The notes under the pieces: model-generated
What the model was told of the DNA's origin: nothing
The model's database searches: none
Seen by the model: only the letters and a program-made list of their open reading frames with translations
Shown: piece after piece, positions 8,576 to 17,233 of the stretch
Layout: the number at the start of each line of letters is the position of its first letter
How positions within the stretch are numbered: position 1 is the stretch's first letter
Program-made: the position numbers and the translations under genes
Origin: Ancylothrix sp036704045
Lineage (GTDB): Bacteria > Cyanobacteriota > Cyanobacteriia > Cyanobacteriales > Oscillatoriaceae
Direction of reading: 5' to 3'
DNA length: 64,000 nucleotides
Assembly: GCA_036704045.1 (NCBI GenBank)
Contig: DATNQM010000048.1
Span: 80,165-144,164 of the forward strand

Positions 8576-10231
8576 ATGGCAAAAAATTTTGGTAAGTCTT
8601 TACAAAGAACTAAATTTGTGCTAAGAGCCAGCTTAGCAGTTTTGGCAGGCGGGCCAGCAGTAGCTTTGCCAACACCCGAACCCCTCAACCAAACTACTCC
8701 CAGAGTAAGTGATCTCGCTCCTCAACAGACCGAACTCAACAACACATCCCTCTCTCAAGTGACCTCGGTTTCCCAACTCTCCGATGTCCAACCTACCGAC
8801 TGGGCATTCCAAGCCTTGCAGAATTTGGTTGAGCGTTATAACTGTATTGCAGGTTATCCCGATGGCACTTTTCGCGGAAACCGGGCCATGACACGCTATG
8901 AATTTGCAGCCGGTCTCAACGCTTGTTTAGAACGAATCACCGAAATCATCAAACCAGGTGGTAACTTTGTTACCCAAGAAGATTTAGCCATCTTACAACG
9001 CTTACAAAACGAATTTACCGCAGAACTTGCCACCTTACGCGGTCGTGTAGACTCCCTAGAAGTTCGCACCCGTGAACTCGAAGAAAATCAATTTTCTACC
9101 ACAACCAAACTCAACGGCGAAGCCATTTTTGCCGCCGCTGATGGTATCGGTGACGGTTCTAGCGCTGTTCCCTTTGTAGGCAGTAGAGTTCGTTTAAACT
9201 TTGATACCAGTTTCACCGGCAAAGACGTCTTGAGAACTCGCTTACAAGTCGTCAACATGGCCTCATTTTACCCGGAACATCAGCCCTCTCCAGAAGGCGA
9301 ACTACGCTTTGGGGCAGGCCCTTTTGGTGAAGCAAGCACAGATTTTTCAGTTGATGCGCTGTTATACGCCTTTCCCCTCACCGACAAAACCACTGTGATC
9401 ATCGAAGCCAATGCCGGTGCGGCGGACGACTTCGCCAATACCATTAACCCGTTTCTTGACGGCGATGGTACAAGCGGTGCGTTATCTAATTTTGCTACCC
9501 GAAACCCTATTTATTACTACCTTGGTGGTGCCGGTTTAGGACTTCGCCACGAATTTAGCGATAAACTCGAACTCAGCTTAGGCTATCTTGCCCCTAATGC
9601 TGCTCTTCCTACCGCCAGAAATGGCGTTTTTGATGGCCCGTATGGTGCCCTGGCCCAACTAACAGTAAAACCCAGTGACCGTTTTGCCCTTGGTTTGACC
9701 TATGTTCATTCCTATAACTTTGACTCCCTCACCGGCAGTCGCCGCGCTAATCTCCGTTCAATTTTAAGTGAAGAAGGAGACTTAGATTTACCAGTTTCTA
9801 ATGATTCCTTTGGCGTTCAAGCCAGTCTCCAACTTTCTCCCCGATTTGTTGTCAATGGCTGGGCAGGCTACAGCAAAGTTAACGCTTTGTCAACCCTTGG
9901 CGGCCAAATTGACCGAGGTACTGCTGATATTTGGAATGGCGCTGTGTCTCTTATTTTCCCTGATTTAGGTAAAGAAGGTAATCTGGGTGCGATTATTGCA
10001 GGCGTAGAGCCAAAAGTCACACGCTCAAGTATTGCAGCAGCAGTGGATGGACTACCAGATGTTTTTGGAGAAGATAAAGATACTTCTTTCCACGTCGAAG
10101 CGCTTTATCAATACCAAATCACCGATAACATTGCTATTACTCCAGGAATTATTTGGATTAGTGCGCCCGATCATAATAATGATAATTCTGATCTCTTTAT
10201 TGGGACTATTCGGACGACCTTTACTTTCTAG
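8576..10231 (+). CDS. SLH-domain OprB-type porin (iron-uptake porin family)
   Basis: A cyanobacterial outer-membrane channel. An N-terminal signal region (residues 1-30, ending near AVALPTPEP) is followed by one SLH domain at about 65-120 (VQPTDWAFQALQNLVERY, GYPDGTFRG, MTRYEFAAGL), which attaches to the cell wall. A coiled coil follows (about 140-180), then a beta-barrel domain ending in an aromatic residue (TTFTF), the usual barrel-insertion signal. At 551 residues the length is typical. Relatives such as Synechocystis Slr1908 carry inorganic ions including iron. The actual substrate is inferred from the family only. A small hairpin follows the stop. Confidence 0.9.
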   Translation: MAKNFGKSLQRTKFVLRASLAVLAGGPAVALPTPEPLNQTTPRVSDLAPQQTELNNTSLSQVTSVSQLSDVQPTDWAFQALQNLVERYNCIAGYPDGTFRGNRAMTRYEFAAGLNACLERITEIIKPGGNFVTQEDLAILQRLQNEFTAELATLRGRVDSLEVRTRELEENQFSTTTKLNGEAIFAAADGIGDGSSAVPFVGSRVRLNFDTSFTGKDVLRTRLQVVNMASFYPEHQPSPEGELRFGAGPFGEASTDFSVDALLYAFPLTDKTTVIIEANAGAADDFANTINPFLDGDGTSGALSNFATRNPIYYYLGGAGLGLRHEFSDKLELSLGYLAPNAALPTARNGVFDGPYGALAQLTVKPSDRFALGLTYVHSYNFDSLTGSRRANLRSILSEEGDLDLPVSNDSFGVQASLQLSPRFVVNGWAGYSKVNALSTLGGQIDRGTADIWNGAVSLIFPDLGKEGNLGAIIAGVEPKVTRSSIAAAVDGLPDVFGEDKDTSFHVEALYQYQITDNIAITPGIIWISAPDHNNDNSDLFIGTIRTTFTF

Positions 10232-10242
10232 GTAAAATTTTA

Positions 10243-10264
10243 GGTTGGGTAAATAAACCCAACC
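10243..10264 (+). repeat. GGTTGGGT/ACCCAACC palindrome after porin gene
   Basis: An 8-bp perfect stem with a 6-base loop, starting 12 bases after the porin stop. There is no strong T run. The same core recurs at 34204-34225 and 45188-45262, so this is a dispersed palindromic repeat that may double as a transcript end. Confidence 0.5.
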
Positions 10265-10386
10265 AACCTACTTTACTTCAGCTTGATTGCTTGCTAAAAT
10301 TTGAGACGGTTCATGGGTGCAATTAATTTGCTGTTATTCTTTTTGAAGCTAATTTTTTGTAAGCAATCGCAAGCCGGAGTGCTGCC

Positions 10387-10866
10387 GTGATCCCAAGAAA
10401 CCAGGTTTTGACTTTCCAGATGACGATAGTTGTTGCTTTGTTGATGGCCGGTTGTGGCAATCAAAAAGCCCAAGAATGTAATAAACTCATTACAGCAATT
10501 AATCAAGGACATTCACTTGTTAGCAATTTTAAAGGCAAAGATGCACCGGCCGCCAGCAAGTTAACCCAAGATTTAGATAAGGTGATTAAACAACTCGAAA
10601 CGCTTGAATTAAAAGATAAAAAATTACAAGCTTTTCAGAAGCAGTTTAGCAATATTTACAGTAATTTAAGTGCAGCTTTTTACAATACTTCCCAAGCCTT
10701 GCGTAGCGCCGCAGTAGCTAGAACTAAGCCTGGAGGAATGGAACAATTACAGAAAGCTAAACAACAGGTAGAAGCAGCCGGAAAAGTGGCAGAAGAATCG
10801 GCAAAAAAAGCAGATTTATTAGGAGAGGAAATTAATAAATATTGCACCGGCAAAGCCAATAGTTAA
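10387..10866 (+). CDS. small predicted lipoprotein, helical, 159 aa
   Basis: It begins with GTG at 10387. A hydrophobic segment ends in the lipobox LLMAGC (Cys23), so the protein should be lipid-anchored after export. The mature part is almost entirely predicted helix, with many Lys/Gln/Glu residues (KLTQDLDKVIKQLETLELKD, then MEQLQKAKQQVEAAGKVAE), suggesting a coiled-coil bundle. No enzyme motif is visible. Similar short helical lipoproteins occur across cyanobacteria with no assigned role. Its last four bases overlap the end of the convergent gene on the other strand. Confidence 0.6.
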   Translation: MIPRNQVLTFQMTIVVALLMAGCGNQKAQECNKLITAINQGHSLVSNFKGKDAPAASKLTQDLDKVIKQLETLELKDKKLQAFQKQFSNIYSNLSAAFYNTSQALRSAAVARTKPGGMEQLQKAKQQVEAAGKVAEESAKKADLLGEEINKYCTGKANS

Positions 10867-11396
10867 GAATGGATTTCTAAGTTTAAAATAAATTGGCCAA
10901 GCTGGATTTTTTCAGACCACAGTTCATACTCTAAACGCAGGTGTTCGGGGTGGGTTTTACCTGTGAGAGTTAGGTTCCGAGTAAAGTTTCTCAGGCGTAC
11001 CTGGTTATGACTTTTCATGGTTTCGTTTTGCAACCAATAGCGGCTAATGCCATACATTCCCTTTTCCCACAAATGACGATAGCTAAATTGCCCATTGCCT
11101 TGCATCGTCATTATGACGCGGTACGGGGAAATTTCTAACCACAATAGACGCGAAGATTTTTCTGGGAGTGGAGAAGTTTTTTCGGGGATGCCGGCTCTCA
11201 TATATACTGGTTCGGGAATTGCTGGCTCACTTAAAAGTAAGTGAAAGCTTTCTCGGTCTTTTTGATAAAGTGTACCAGCCGTTTCCACAACTGACCAAAT
11301 CGGTAGGTCAGTGGAAATTACCGATAGACAAACAGGCTTGCGATGATGGGTCAGCATAGCTTTACAAAAGAGTAATTTTTTTGGAGCGACAAGCAA
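10863..11396 (-). CDS. conserved hypothetical protein, 177 aa
   Basis: No known domain was recognised. The protein is rich in beta-type segments (VCLSVISTDLPIWSVVE, then YRVIMTMQGNGQFSYRHLW) and ends with LGQFILNLEIHS. There is no signal peptide or membrane span. The longest frame opens with TTG at 11396. An ATG at 11357 (MLTHHRKP) is an alternative; neither has a clear ribosome binding site. It converges on the small lipoprotein gene with a 4-base overlap. Confidence 0.5.
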   Translation of the reverse strand: MLVAPKKLLFCKAMLTHHRKPVCLSVISTDLPIWSVVETAGTLYQKDRESFHLLLSEPAIPEPVYMRAGIPEKTSPLPEKSSRLLWLEISPYRVIMTMQGNGQFSYRHLWEKGMYGISRYWLQNETMKSHNQVRLRNFTRNLTLTGKTHPEHLRLEYELWSEKIQLGQFILNLEIHS

Positions 11397-11672
11397 AAAG
11401 TCGGTTTCAAAGGAAAATTAAGGGTGTAAGATCGGCTGGTCGCTACCCTGGAACCGATTTTTGACAGCCTTCGTGTGTGAGTTGTGTTTTAGTGGATCTC
11501 AGAAAAGGGGAGAATAAAATTTAGGGCCGAAAAGAGATTCGCAACAGACAACGGTAAGCCCAGCTTTATTGCAGGCATTTTTTACCCAGGGGAACCGTCG
11601 CTAGTTAGTGTTTCCATAGGTGACAAGAAAGCGGTAGGATGACGCATAAGCATCCCTCATCAGTCTATCCCA

Positions 11673-13019
11673 ATGCCTGACCTGTACGTCATCTCTAAAA
11701 ATACTGATTCTCATCAACAATTGCTTGTTACTAACCCTCCTTCGGGTTTATCTTTGTCTGGACGTATCCGCGTTCCTGGGGATAAGTCGATTTCGCACCG
11801 GGCTTTAATGTTGGGTGCGATTGCTTCTGGTGAAACGACTATCGAGGGGTTGCTTTTAGGTGAAGACCCCCGGAGTACGGCTGCTTGTTTTCGGTTATTA
11901 GGGGCAGAAATTTCTGAACTTAACACCGAACGAGTACAAGTACGGGGAGTTGGTTTGGGCCAGTTAAATGAGCCTGTGAATGTTTTGGATGCCGGTAATT
12001 CTGGTACGACAATTCGTTTAATGTTGGGATTGTTGGCCGGCCATTCTGGAAAGTTTTTTAGTATCACCGGCGATGGATCTTTGCGTTCACGTCCTATGTC
12101 TCGTGTGGTTAAGCCTCTACGAGAAATGGGGGCTCAAATTTGGGGCCGTAATGCCGGCTCGCTTGCTCCTATTGCCGTAAATGGCCAAGTTTTAAAACCA
12201 ATTCATTATCATTCTCCCATTGCTTCAGCGCAGGTAAAATCTTGTGTTTTGTTGGCCGGTTTGCTGGCTGAGGGCGAAACGACTGTCACAGAACCGGCCC
12301 TCTCCCGCGACCACAGCGAACGAATGTTAAGAGCTTTTGGCGCAAAAATTCACACTAACCCTGAAACAAATAGTGTGACAGTAACCGGCCCTGCTAATCT
12401 TCATGGGCAGCCGGTGGTGGTGCCGGGCGATATCAGTTCTGCGGCTTTTTGGTTGGTTGCAGCTTCGATTGTACCTGGTTCTGATTTGGTTATTGAAAAT
12501 GTCGGAGTTAACCCAACACGCACCGGCATTCTGGAGGCGTTGCAGTTAATGGGTGCCGATATTGAGTTGCAAAATCAACGTGAAGTAGCCGGCGAGCCGG
12601 TGGCTGATTTGCGGGTGCGTCATACCTCTTTAAACGCTTGTGAAATTGGCGGTGATATCATCCCCCGCTTAATTGATGAAATTCCGATTTTGGCGGTAGC
12701 AGCAGTTTTTGCCAAGGGCACAACAGTGATCCGAGATGCAGCGGAGTTGCGGGTAAAGGAAAGTGATCGAATTGCTGTCATGGCAACCCAACTCAACCTT
12801 TTAGGAGCCAAAGTAACTGAGTTACCTGATGGGCTAGAAATCGTTGGTGGTACTCCTTTGGTTGGCGCAGAAGTTGATAGCGCTGATGATCACCGCATAG
12901 CAATGAGTTTAGCCATAGCAGCCTTAAACGCAAAAGGAACCACAACAATCTCACGGGCTGAAGCGGCAGCTATTTCTTACCCAGATTTTACGGCTACACT
13001 ACAACAAATTTGTCAGTAG
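11673..13019 (+). CDS. aroA: 3-phosphoshikimate 1-carboxyvinyltransferase (EPSP synthase)
   Basis: EPSP synthase joins shikimate 3-phosphate and phosphoenolpyruvate in the sixth step of the shikimate pathway for aromatic amino acids. Visible signatures are GDKSISHRALMLGAI near residue 36, GNSGTTIRLMLG near 108, GDGSLRSRPMSRV, and a C-terminal DDHRIAMSLAIAA. The phosphoenolpyruvate-site loop reads GNSGTT, the class II form, not the GNAGTA of E. coli-type enzymes. The length of 448 residues is normal. Two hairpin terminators follow the stop. Confidence 0.96.
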   Translation: MPDLYVISKNTDSHQQLLVTNPPSGLSLSGRIRVPGDKSISHRALMLGAIASGETTIEGLLLGEDPRSTAACFRLLGAEISELNTERVQVRGVGLGQLNEPVNVLDAGNSGTTIRLMLGLLAGHSGKFFSITGDGSLRSRPMSRVVKPLREMGAQIWGRNAGSLAPIAVNGQVLKPIHYHSPIASAQVKSCVLLAGLLAEGETTVTEPALSRDHSERMLRAFGAKIHTNPETNSVTVTGPANLHGQPVVVPGDISSAAFWLVAASIVPGSDLVIENVGVNPTRTGILEALQLMGADIELQNQREVAGEPVADLRVRHTSLNACEIGGDIIPRLIDEIPILAVAAVFAKGTTVIRDAAELRVKESDRIAVMATQLNLLGAKVTELPDGLEIVGGTPLVGAEVDSADDHRIAMSLAIAALNAKGTTTISRAEAAAISYPDFTATLQQICQ

Positions 13020-13032
13020 TCAAATGTTTTTG

Positions 13033-13076
13033 GTATGAAGCCAGCCCCTAGGAGGGTTTCATACTATTGTTTTTTA
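13033..13076 (+). terminator. aroA terminator 1
   Basis: GTATGAAGCC (13033-13042) pairs with GGTTTCATAC (13055-13064) with one G-U pair, followed by TATTGTTTTTTA. It starts 14 bases after the aroA stop. Confidence 0.8.
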
Positions 13077-13088
13077 GCGGTTTTCAAT

Positions 13089-13120
13089 AAACCCGGTAAC
13101 TTTTACGAAGCCGGGTTTTT
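13089..13120 (+). terminator. aroA terminator 2 (tandem)
   Basis: AAACCCGG pairs with CCGGGTTT around a 14-base loop, ending in TTTTT. This second terminator stands directly before the next gene and would insulate it from aroA. Confidence 0.7.
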
Positions 13121-13140
13121 GGCTGATCGGGTTCGGAAAA

Positions 13141-13665
13141 TTGCTAGACAGGCGGATCTCTCTTAATAAGTCTGATAGCTCAAGGTTCTGTTGGGAATAC
13201 TGGAGGAAATATCTTAACCAAGATAATTGGTTTTTCGGGGAAATGTGGCAAAACTTCCATAATGTTTTTTCGGCTGTCAGTACCTATTCTGACTTGTCTC
13301 CAGATATTGAAATTCGTCGGTGTGTAAATAATACCTTGAGTTTACGACCGGCCTTGAGTTTAGATCAGTGGTTTGATTATTTTTGGAGTCCTCTTGGTAT
13401 TTCAAAGTCGGTAGTTTCTTTTGTTTATACCTATTTAGAAAAATATTCTGGGCTGCAAATGTCCTGCGTATTACCTGGGGATCGTTTAGAGCAAGACTTA
13501 AAATTAACGCTTGTGTGTTGGTTTGACTGGCAATTGAATTTTTGTGAAGATTTTTTATTATATTTTGGCCTAGATATTAGTGATCGCCTTGATACCTATT
13601 CACTTTCTACTATAGAAGATTTTGTGAAGTTTCTCGATAGTGAACTAGCAGCGCTTCATTCTTGA
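13141..13665 (+). CDS. hypothetical protein with acyl-carrier-like C-terminal half
   Basis: A 174-residue soluble protein opening with TTG at 13141, about 20 bases after a terminator. No strong ribosome binding site is visible, so the start is uncertain. The middle part, VSFVYTYLEKYSGL then LPGDRLEQDLKL and FCEDFLLYFGLDI, resembles the helix layout of DUF1493/acyl-carrier-like proteins (helix, DxxLxxDL, helix with FxVDI). A Ser carrying phosphopantetheine is not present at the expected DS position. The similarity is weak and by eye. It is rich in aromatic residues. Confidence 0.5.
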   Translation: MLDRRISLNKSDSSRFCWEYWRKYLNQDNWFFGEMWQNFHNVFSAVSTYSDLSPDIEIRRCVNNTLSLRPALSLDQWFDYFWSPLGISKSVVSFVYTYLEKYSGLQMSCVLPGDRLEQDLKLTLVCWFDWQLNFCEDFLLYFGLDISDRLDTYSLSTIEDFVKFLDSELAALHS

Positions 13666-13867
13666 ACATTTTTTAAGTTTGCCTACACTTCAGTCATAAT
13701 TTCAATAATTTTTAATTTTAAAAACTCTTATTTTATGCTCTATTAAATTACATTATTAGTATTAATTAGTATTATTAAATAAAGCTTAAAACCTTGTTCT
13801 ATAGCATTTTAACCTTTCAAAATAAACTCTTTATAGCGGATTTAGATAGCTTTAAAGTAAAATAAAA

Positions 13868-13898
13868 GCCGACAAAAAACTGTCGGCCTTTATTTTTG
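13868..13898. terminator. bidirectional terminator
   Basis: GCCGACA (13868-13874) pairs with TGTCGGC (13881-13887), followed by CTTTATTTTTG on the plus strand and TTTTATTTTAC on the minus strand. It lies between convergent genes and can serve both. Confidence 0.8.
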
Positions 13899-13920
13899 TC
13901 GAGTTAAATTTTACGGCCAG

Positions 13921-14352
13921 TTAAACTTTGTGTTTATTGCCTATCACTTGACCCTTGAGATTGTCGATTTCAACAGATAACTCTTTACGATTGCTAGCCC
14001 GCAGCAAATAGCGATTAACAAACCAAGCAGTATAACCCAAACCAATTAACTCAAAAGTTGGGGCTAAAAGTGGAATATCATTAATTGCATCCAAAACCGA
14101 AGCAAGCACCCGCAAAGAAACAAGGGCCGATAAAATTAAACCAACCGTAACCAGAGGTCTTTGGTACGAAGAAAAGAAACTACCCAAATATTCTGGTAAT
14201 TCCGACAAAATTTGCAACACTTGATCTCTGATTTGAGTCCAGCCGTCATCTGCCGGTGTTTCCGTAGAAATTTTGGCAATTGGGCCACCAGGAGTAGACT
14301 CTATTTTTACATCCACTTTGGTTGGTGTTAGGTCTTGAGTTTCTGAATTCAT
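13921..14352 (-). CDS. curT: CAAD-domain thylakoid protein (CURT1 family)
   Basis: A small membrane protein of the CAAD/CURVATURE THYLAKOID1 family, which bends thylakoid membranes at their edges and is also found appended to some cyanobacterial aminoacyl-tRNA synthetases. An N-terminal acidic region (residues 1-45) is followed by an amphipathic helix (LPEYLGSFFSSYQRPL) and two membrane helices (about 65-90 and 95-118), then a charged C-terminal helix (SNRKELSVEIDNLKGQV). The 143-residue length and layout fit stand-alone cyanobacterial CurT. An ATG at 14352 is the start. A bidirectional terminator lies 34 bases downstream. Confidence 0.85.
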   Translation of the reverse strand: MNSETQDLTPTKVDVKIESTPGGPIAKISTETPADDGWTQIRDQVLQILSELPEYLGSFFSSYQRPLVTVGLILSALVSLRVLASVLDAINDIPLLAPTFELIGLGYTAWFVNRYLLRASNRKELSVEIDNLKGQVIGNKHKV

Positions 14353-14538
14353 AATCGTTTCGTTGGAATAACGTCCTCGTTAATTATTGCAATTCTTGAA
14401 TTAGTAAGCGATTTGGAGTCGCTCTGACAAACCCAAAGTTAGAACCAAAAACAGCTTTATAACCCGCTACGCTATGATCAGCCGAATCCAAGCACTGCGT
14501 CAAGAGAAATTAAACTGTTTTGGTTGATATTTTTCAGC

Positions 14539-15546
14539 TTAGCGTCTCAACCGATCAATAGAAACGGTATTTTGAGCAGTTGGCTGTCCTGCTTCAAACT
14601 CTGTAATATTTCCTATGGTAGTGTCGGCAATATTTTGTACAGCCTCAGCGGTAAAAAATGCCTGGTGGCCCGTAATCAAAACATTGGGGAAAGTCAAGAG
14701 GCGTTGGAAAACATCATCTTGAATGACAATTGTTGATAAATCTTCAAAAAACAAATCGGCTTCTTGTTCATAGACATCTAACCCTAAATAGCCGATTTTG
14801 CCTGATTTGAGGGCAGCGATGACAGAGGTGGCATCAATTAGAGCTCCTCGGCTAGTATTTATGAGCATCACGCCATCTTTCATGTGTTGAAGGGTGTCTT
14901 CATTGATGAGATGGTAAGTTTCAGGCATCAGGGGGCAATGTAGACTAATGATATCGGAGGCTGCAAAGAGTTCGGGAAGAGAGACATATTGCATTCCAAT
15001 TTCTTTGCATTCAGGATTGGGCATGATATCGTAGCCCAGTAGTTTTGTGCCAAATCCTTTAAGGATTTTCGAGACAATTTCCCCAATTTTGCCGGTGCCA
15101 ACGATCCCAACAGTCCGGCCATGTAAGTCAAAGCCCAGCATTCCTTCTAGGGAAAAATTACCCTCACGGACGCGGTTGTAAGCGCGGTGCATTTTGCGGT
15201 TGAGGGTTAACATCATGCCAACGGTGTGTTCTGCAACGGCGTAGGGAGAATAGGCCGGTACGCGTAAAACAGTCATGTTGCAGTCTTTAGCGGCTTGGAG
15301 ATCCACGTTATTAAAACCGGCACAACGCAAGGCGATTAGTTTTACACCTTGTTTTGCCAATTCGGTAATAGTGGGCCGGTTTAGTTCATCGTTGACAAAG
15401 ACGCAAACAGCAGCACATTCGTGGGCGAGTATGCAGGTTGAGAGGTTTAAACGAGGTTCTAAGAAAATTAAGTCGTGTTTATCTTGGTTGGCGGCTTCTA
15501 AAAACTGCCGGTCATAAGATTTGGTGCTGAAAACAGCAACTTTCAT
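14539..15546 (-). CDS. ddh: 2-hydroxyacid dehydrogenase (D-lactate dehydrogenase type)
   Basis: A 335-residue NAD-dependent D-2-hydroxyacid dehydrogenase, probably reducing pyruvate to D-lactate in fermentation. The Rossmann motif is GTGKIGEIVSKIL, near residue 150. The catalytic Arg is in INTSRGALID, the Glu in GLDVYEQEADLFFED, and the His in ITGHQAFFTAEA. The region LRCAGFNNVDLQAAKDCNMTV and the VYEQEADLFFED insert are typical of the D-LDH (LdhA) subgroup. Cyanobacterial relatives (Ddh) also use NADPH and glyoxylate. The ATG at 15546 gives the expected MKVAVFSTKSYD start. Confidence 0.9.
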   Translation of the reverse strand: MKVAVFSTKSYDRQFLEAANQDKHDLIFLEPRLNLSTCILAHECAAVCVFVNDELNRPTITELAKQGVKLIALRCAGFNNVDLQAAKDCNMTVLRVPAYSPYAVAEHTVGMMLTLNRKMHRAYNRVREGNFSLEGMLGFDLHGRTVGIVGTGKIGEIVSKILKGFGTKLLGYDIMPNPECKEIGMQYVSLPELFAASDIISLHCPLMPETYHLINEDTLQHMKDGVMLINTSRGALIDATSVIAALKSGKIGYLGLDVYEQEADLFFEDLSTIVIQDDVFQRLLTFPNVLITGHQAFFTAEAVQNIADTTIGNITEFEAGQPTAQNTVSIDRLRR

Positions 15547-15718
15547 CGGTTTTTTTTGTGTTTGTTAACAGGGTTTGGGTTTTGCGGCTAGGGTTTGTTG
15601 TGATTGTGTTTTATTTTTAATCGCCATTGGCTTTATAAACAATCTTCCCCTAGTAACATTTTGCGGTCTGAGGGCAGGTTTTATGAAATTTGGAAAGACA
15701 CAGCAAGGGGAGATTCAA

Positions 15719-16786
15719 CTAATCTAAATCTTCTTCGTTATCCTCCCACCCTTGGCTTTCAGAAAAACCTTGTAATTTTTGATTTTGGCTGCGGCGAGAA
15801 ATACGGCGGTATTTTTTGGTGTCTAGTTTGGGTTCGTACTCTTGGGAACCTTTAAGCTTACTTTTAATTTTTAGGGTAGATTCGGCATCGCCTTGGTGTT
15901 GTAGTGCTTGTTGCCGGTCTATTACTTCTTCGAGAAATTCCAGATAATCTGGATAGCGTTCCCAGTCTCCTCGGACTGCACAATTTGGTTCATCTCGGTG
16001 TAAACAATCGGTAAACTGACAACGAGCTTCTGTTAATCGCTTTCTGGCTTCAGGAAAAAAGTCTGCTAGTTCTTCTTCACTACAAGTCAAGTCTGGTTGA
16101 TTAAAACCCGGTGTATCGGCCAGTAAACCCCCCAGAGGTAATTCAAATAACTCAACGTGGCGTGTTGTATGCCGGCCACGATTAAGTTTTCCAGAAACTT
16201 CGCCAATTCGTTGTTTAACGCCTGGAATTAAATAGTTAATAATACTAGATTTTCCAACCCCTGAAGGGCCACAAACAATTGTAATTTGACCGGCCAATTT
16301 TTCCGAAAGTTGCTCTAGGCCGGTTTGTTCTTTCACACTCACAAAAATTGGTTCATAGCCCCAATCAAGCAAATTATCGCGGATTTCTACGAGTTGTTGG
16401 GTGCTTATTAAATCTGATTTATTTAAACACACACAGGGGCTAATGCCTGTGGATTCAGCTTTTACTAAAAATAAACTTAGTTGGTGCGTATCTAATTCTG
16501 GTTCGGCTACAGAAAAAACCAACAAAATTTGATTGGCATTGGCAACAGCGGGCCGTTCAAGTTGGCTTTGTCGTGGTAAAACTTCCGCTACTGCACCTCT
16601 TCCGCCTTCCCAGTCTGGCTCTTCGACAATAACTCTGTCCCCTACCATAACTTGCTGACCAATTTTCTTTAGTCTGGCTCTGCGGGTACAAAGCAATATT
16701 GTTAAAGGTAGAATCGTATCGTCTAGCTGGACGCGGTAATAATTGGCTTGTACAGCCACAACAGTGCCTATAAGAGCAGAACTCAT
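15719..16786 (-). CDS. rsgA: ribosome small subunit-dependent GTPase RsgA
   Basis: A circularly permuted GTPase that helps mature the 30S ribosomal subunit. An N-terminal OB domain (residues 1-70) is followed by the permuted G motifs in the order NKSD, then GPSGVGKSS, then DTPGF. The C-terminal zinc domain has Cys-x4-Cys-x-His and a further Cys (CQFTDCLHRDEPNC). It carries an unusually long charged tail after residue 300 (KIKSKLKG...EDNEEDLD). The start overlaps the tusA stop by 4 bases (ATGA), which indicates translational coupling. Confidence 0.95.
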   Translation of the reverse strand: MSSALIGTVVAVQANYYRVQLDDTILPLTILLCTRRARLKKIGQQVMVGDRVIVEEPDWEGGRGAVAEVLPRQSQLERPAVANANQILLVFSVAEPELDTHQLSLFLVKAESTGISPCVCLNKSDLISTQQLVEIRDNLLDWGYEPIFVSVKEQTGLEQLSEKLAGQITIVCGPSGVGKSSIINYLIPGVKQRIGEVSGKLNRGRHTTRHVELFELPLGGLLADTPGFNQPDLTCSEEELADFFPEARKRLTEARCQFTDCLHRDEPNCAVRGDWERYPDYLEFLEEVIDRQQALQHQGDAESTLKIKSKLKGSQEYEPKLDTKKYRRISRRSQNQKLQGFSESQGWEDNEEDLD

Positions 16787-17061
16787 GCCGAGGCAGAAAG
16801 GGTGGCGTTAGCTGTGTCTTGTGGTTTTTGAATTAACAAAGCAAAAAAGCCTGTACGTTCTTCAATTGCATTAATGGCGTAACCTTCTATGGCTAGACTT
16901 TCCGGGACTTGTTCAATAGGTTCTCCCCCATCCAGCCATACTTCTAAAAGTTGACCGGCAGCCATTTTATCAAGTTGTAGTTTTGTCCTTACAAAATTAA
17001 GAGGGCAAGGAGTTCCTCGCAAATCTAATTTAATATCTGGTAATTGCCCAATTTGAGCCAT
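16783..17061 (-). CDS. TusA-family sulfurtransferase
   Basis: A 92-residue SirA/TusA-like protein. The LDLRGTPCPLNFVRTKLQL segment contains the conserved Cys within PCPLN, which carries persulfide sulfur in TusA, the donor for tRNA thiolation. The remaining beta-alpha pattern (GQLLEVWLDGGEPIEQVPESL) is typical. It is coupled to rsgA by a 4-base overlap. The exact sulfur acceptor in cyanobacteria is not known from this sequence. Confidence 0.88.
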   Translation of the reverse strand: MAQIGQLPDIKLDLRGTPCPLNFVRTKLQLDKMAAGQLLEVWLDGGEPIEQVPESLAIEGYAINAIEERTGFFALLIQKPQDTANATLSASA

Positions 17062-17116
17062 AGGAATTTTAAAGTTTAGAGTTTACAAAGTAAGGTTTAT
17101 TTGTTTGAAAAGGGTT

Positions 17117-17185
17117 GATGAAACCTTGTAAGTTTGATTTTAGAATAGACCAGAGAAAGCTATTCATCAATCATTAGGTTTCATC
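17117..17185 (-). other. folded spacer between dnaJ and tusA
   Basis: GATGAAACCT (17117-17126) and its exact complement AGGTTTCATC (17176-17185) enclose a second stem, GAATAG with CTATTC. The two stems would fold into a long hairpin in the intercistronic RNA. There is no T run, so processing or attenuation is more likely than simple termination. Confidence 0.45.
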
Positions 17186-17233
17186 TAAGGTTGGTTGTTT
17201 TGAATCTCTGGTTTAAAATTATCGGGATTGAAA

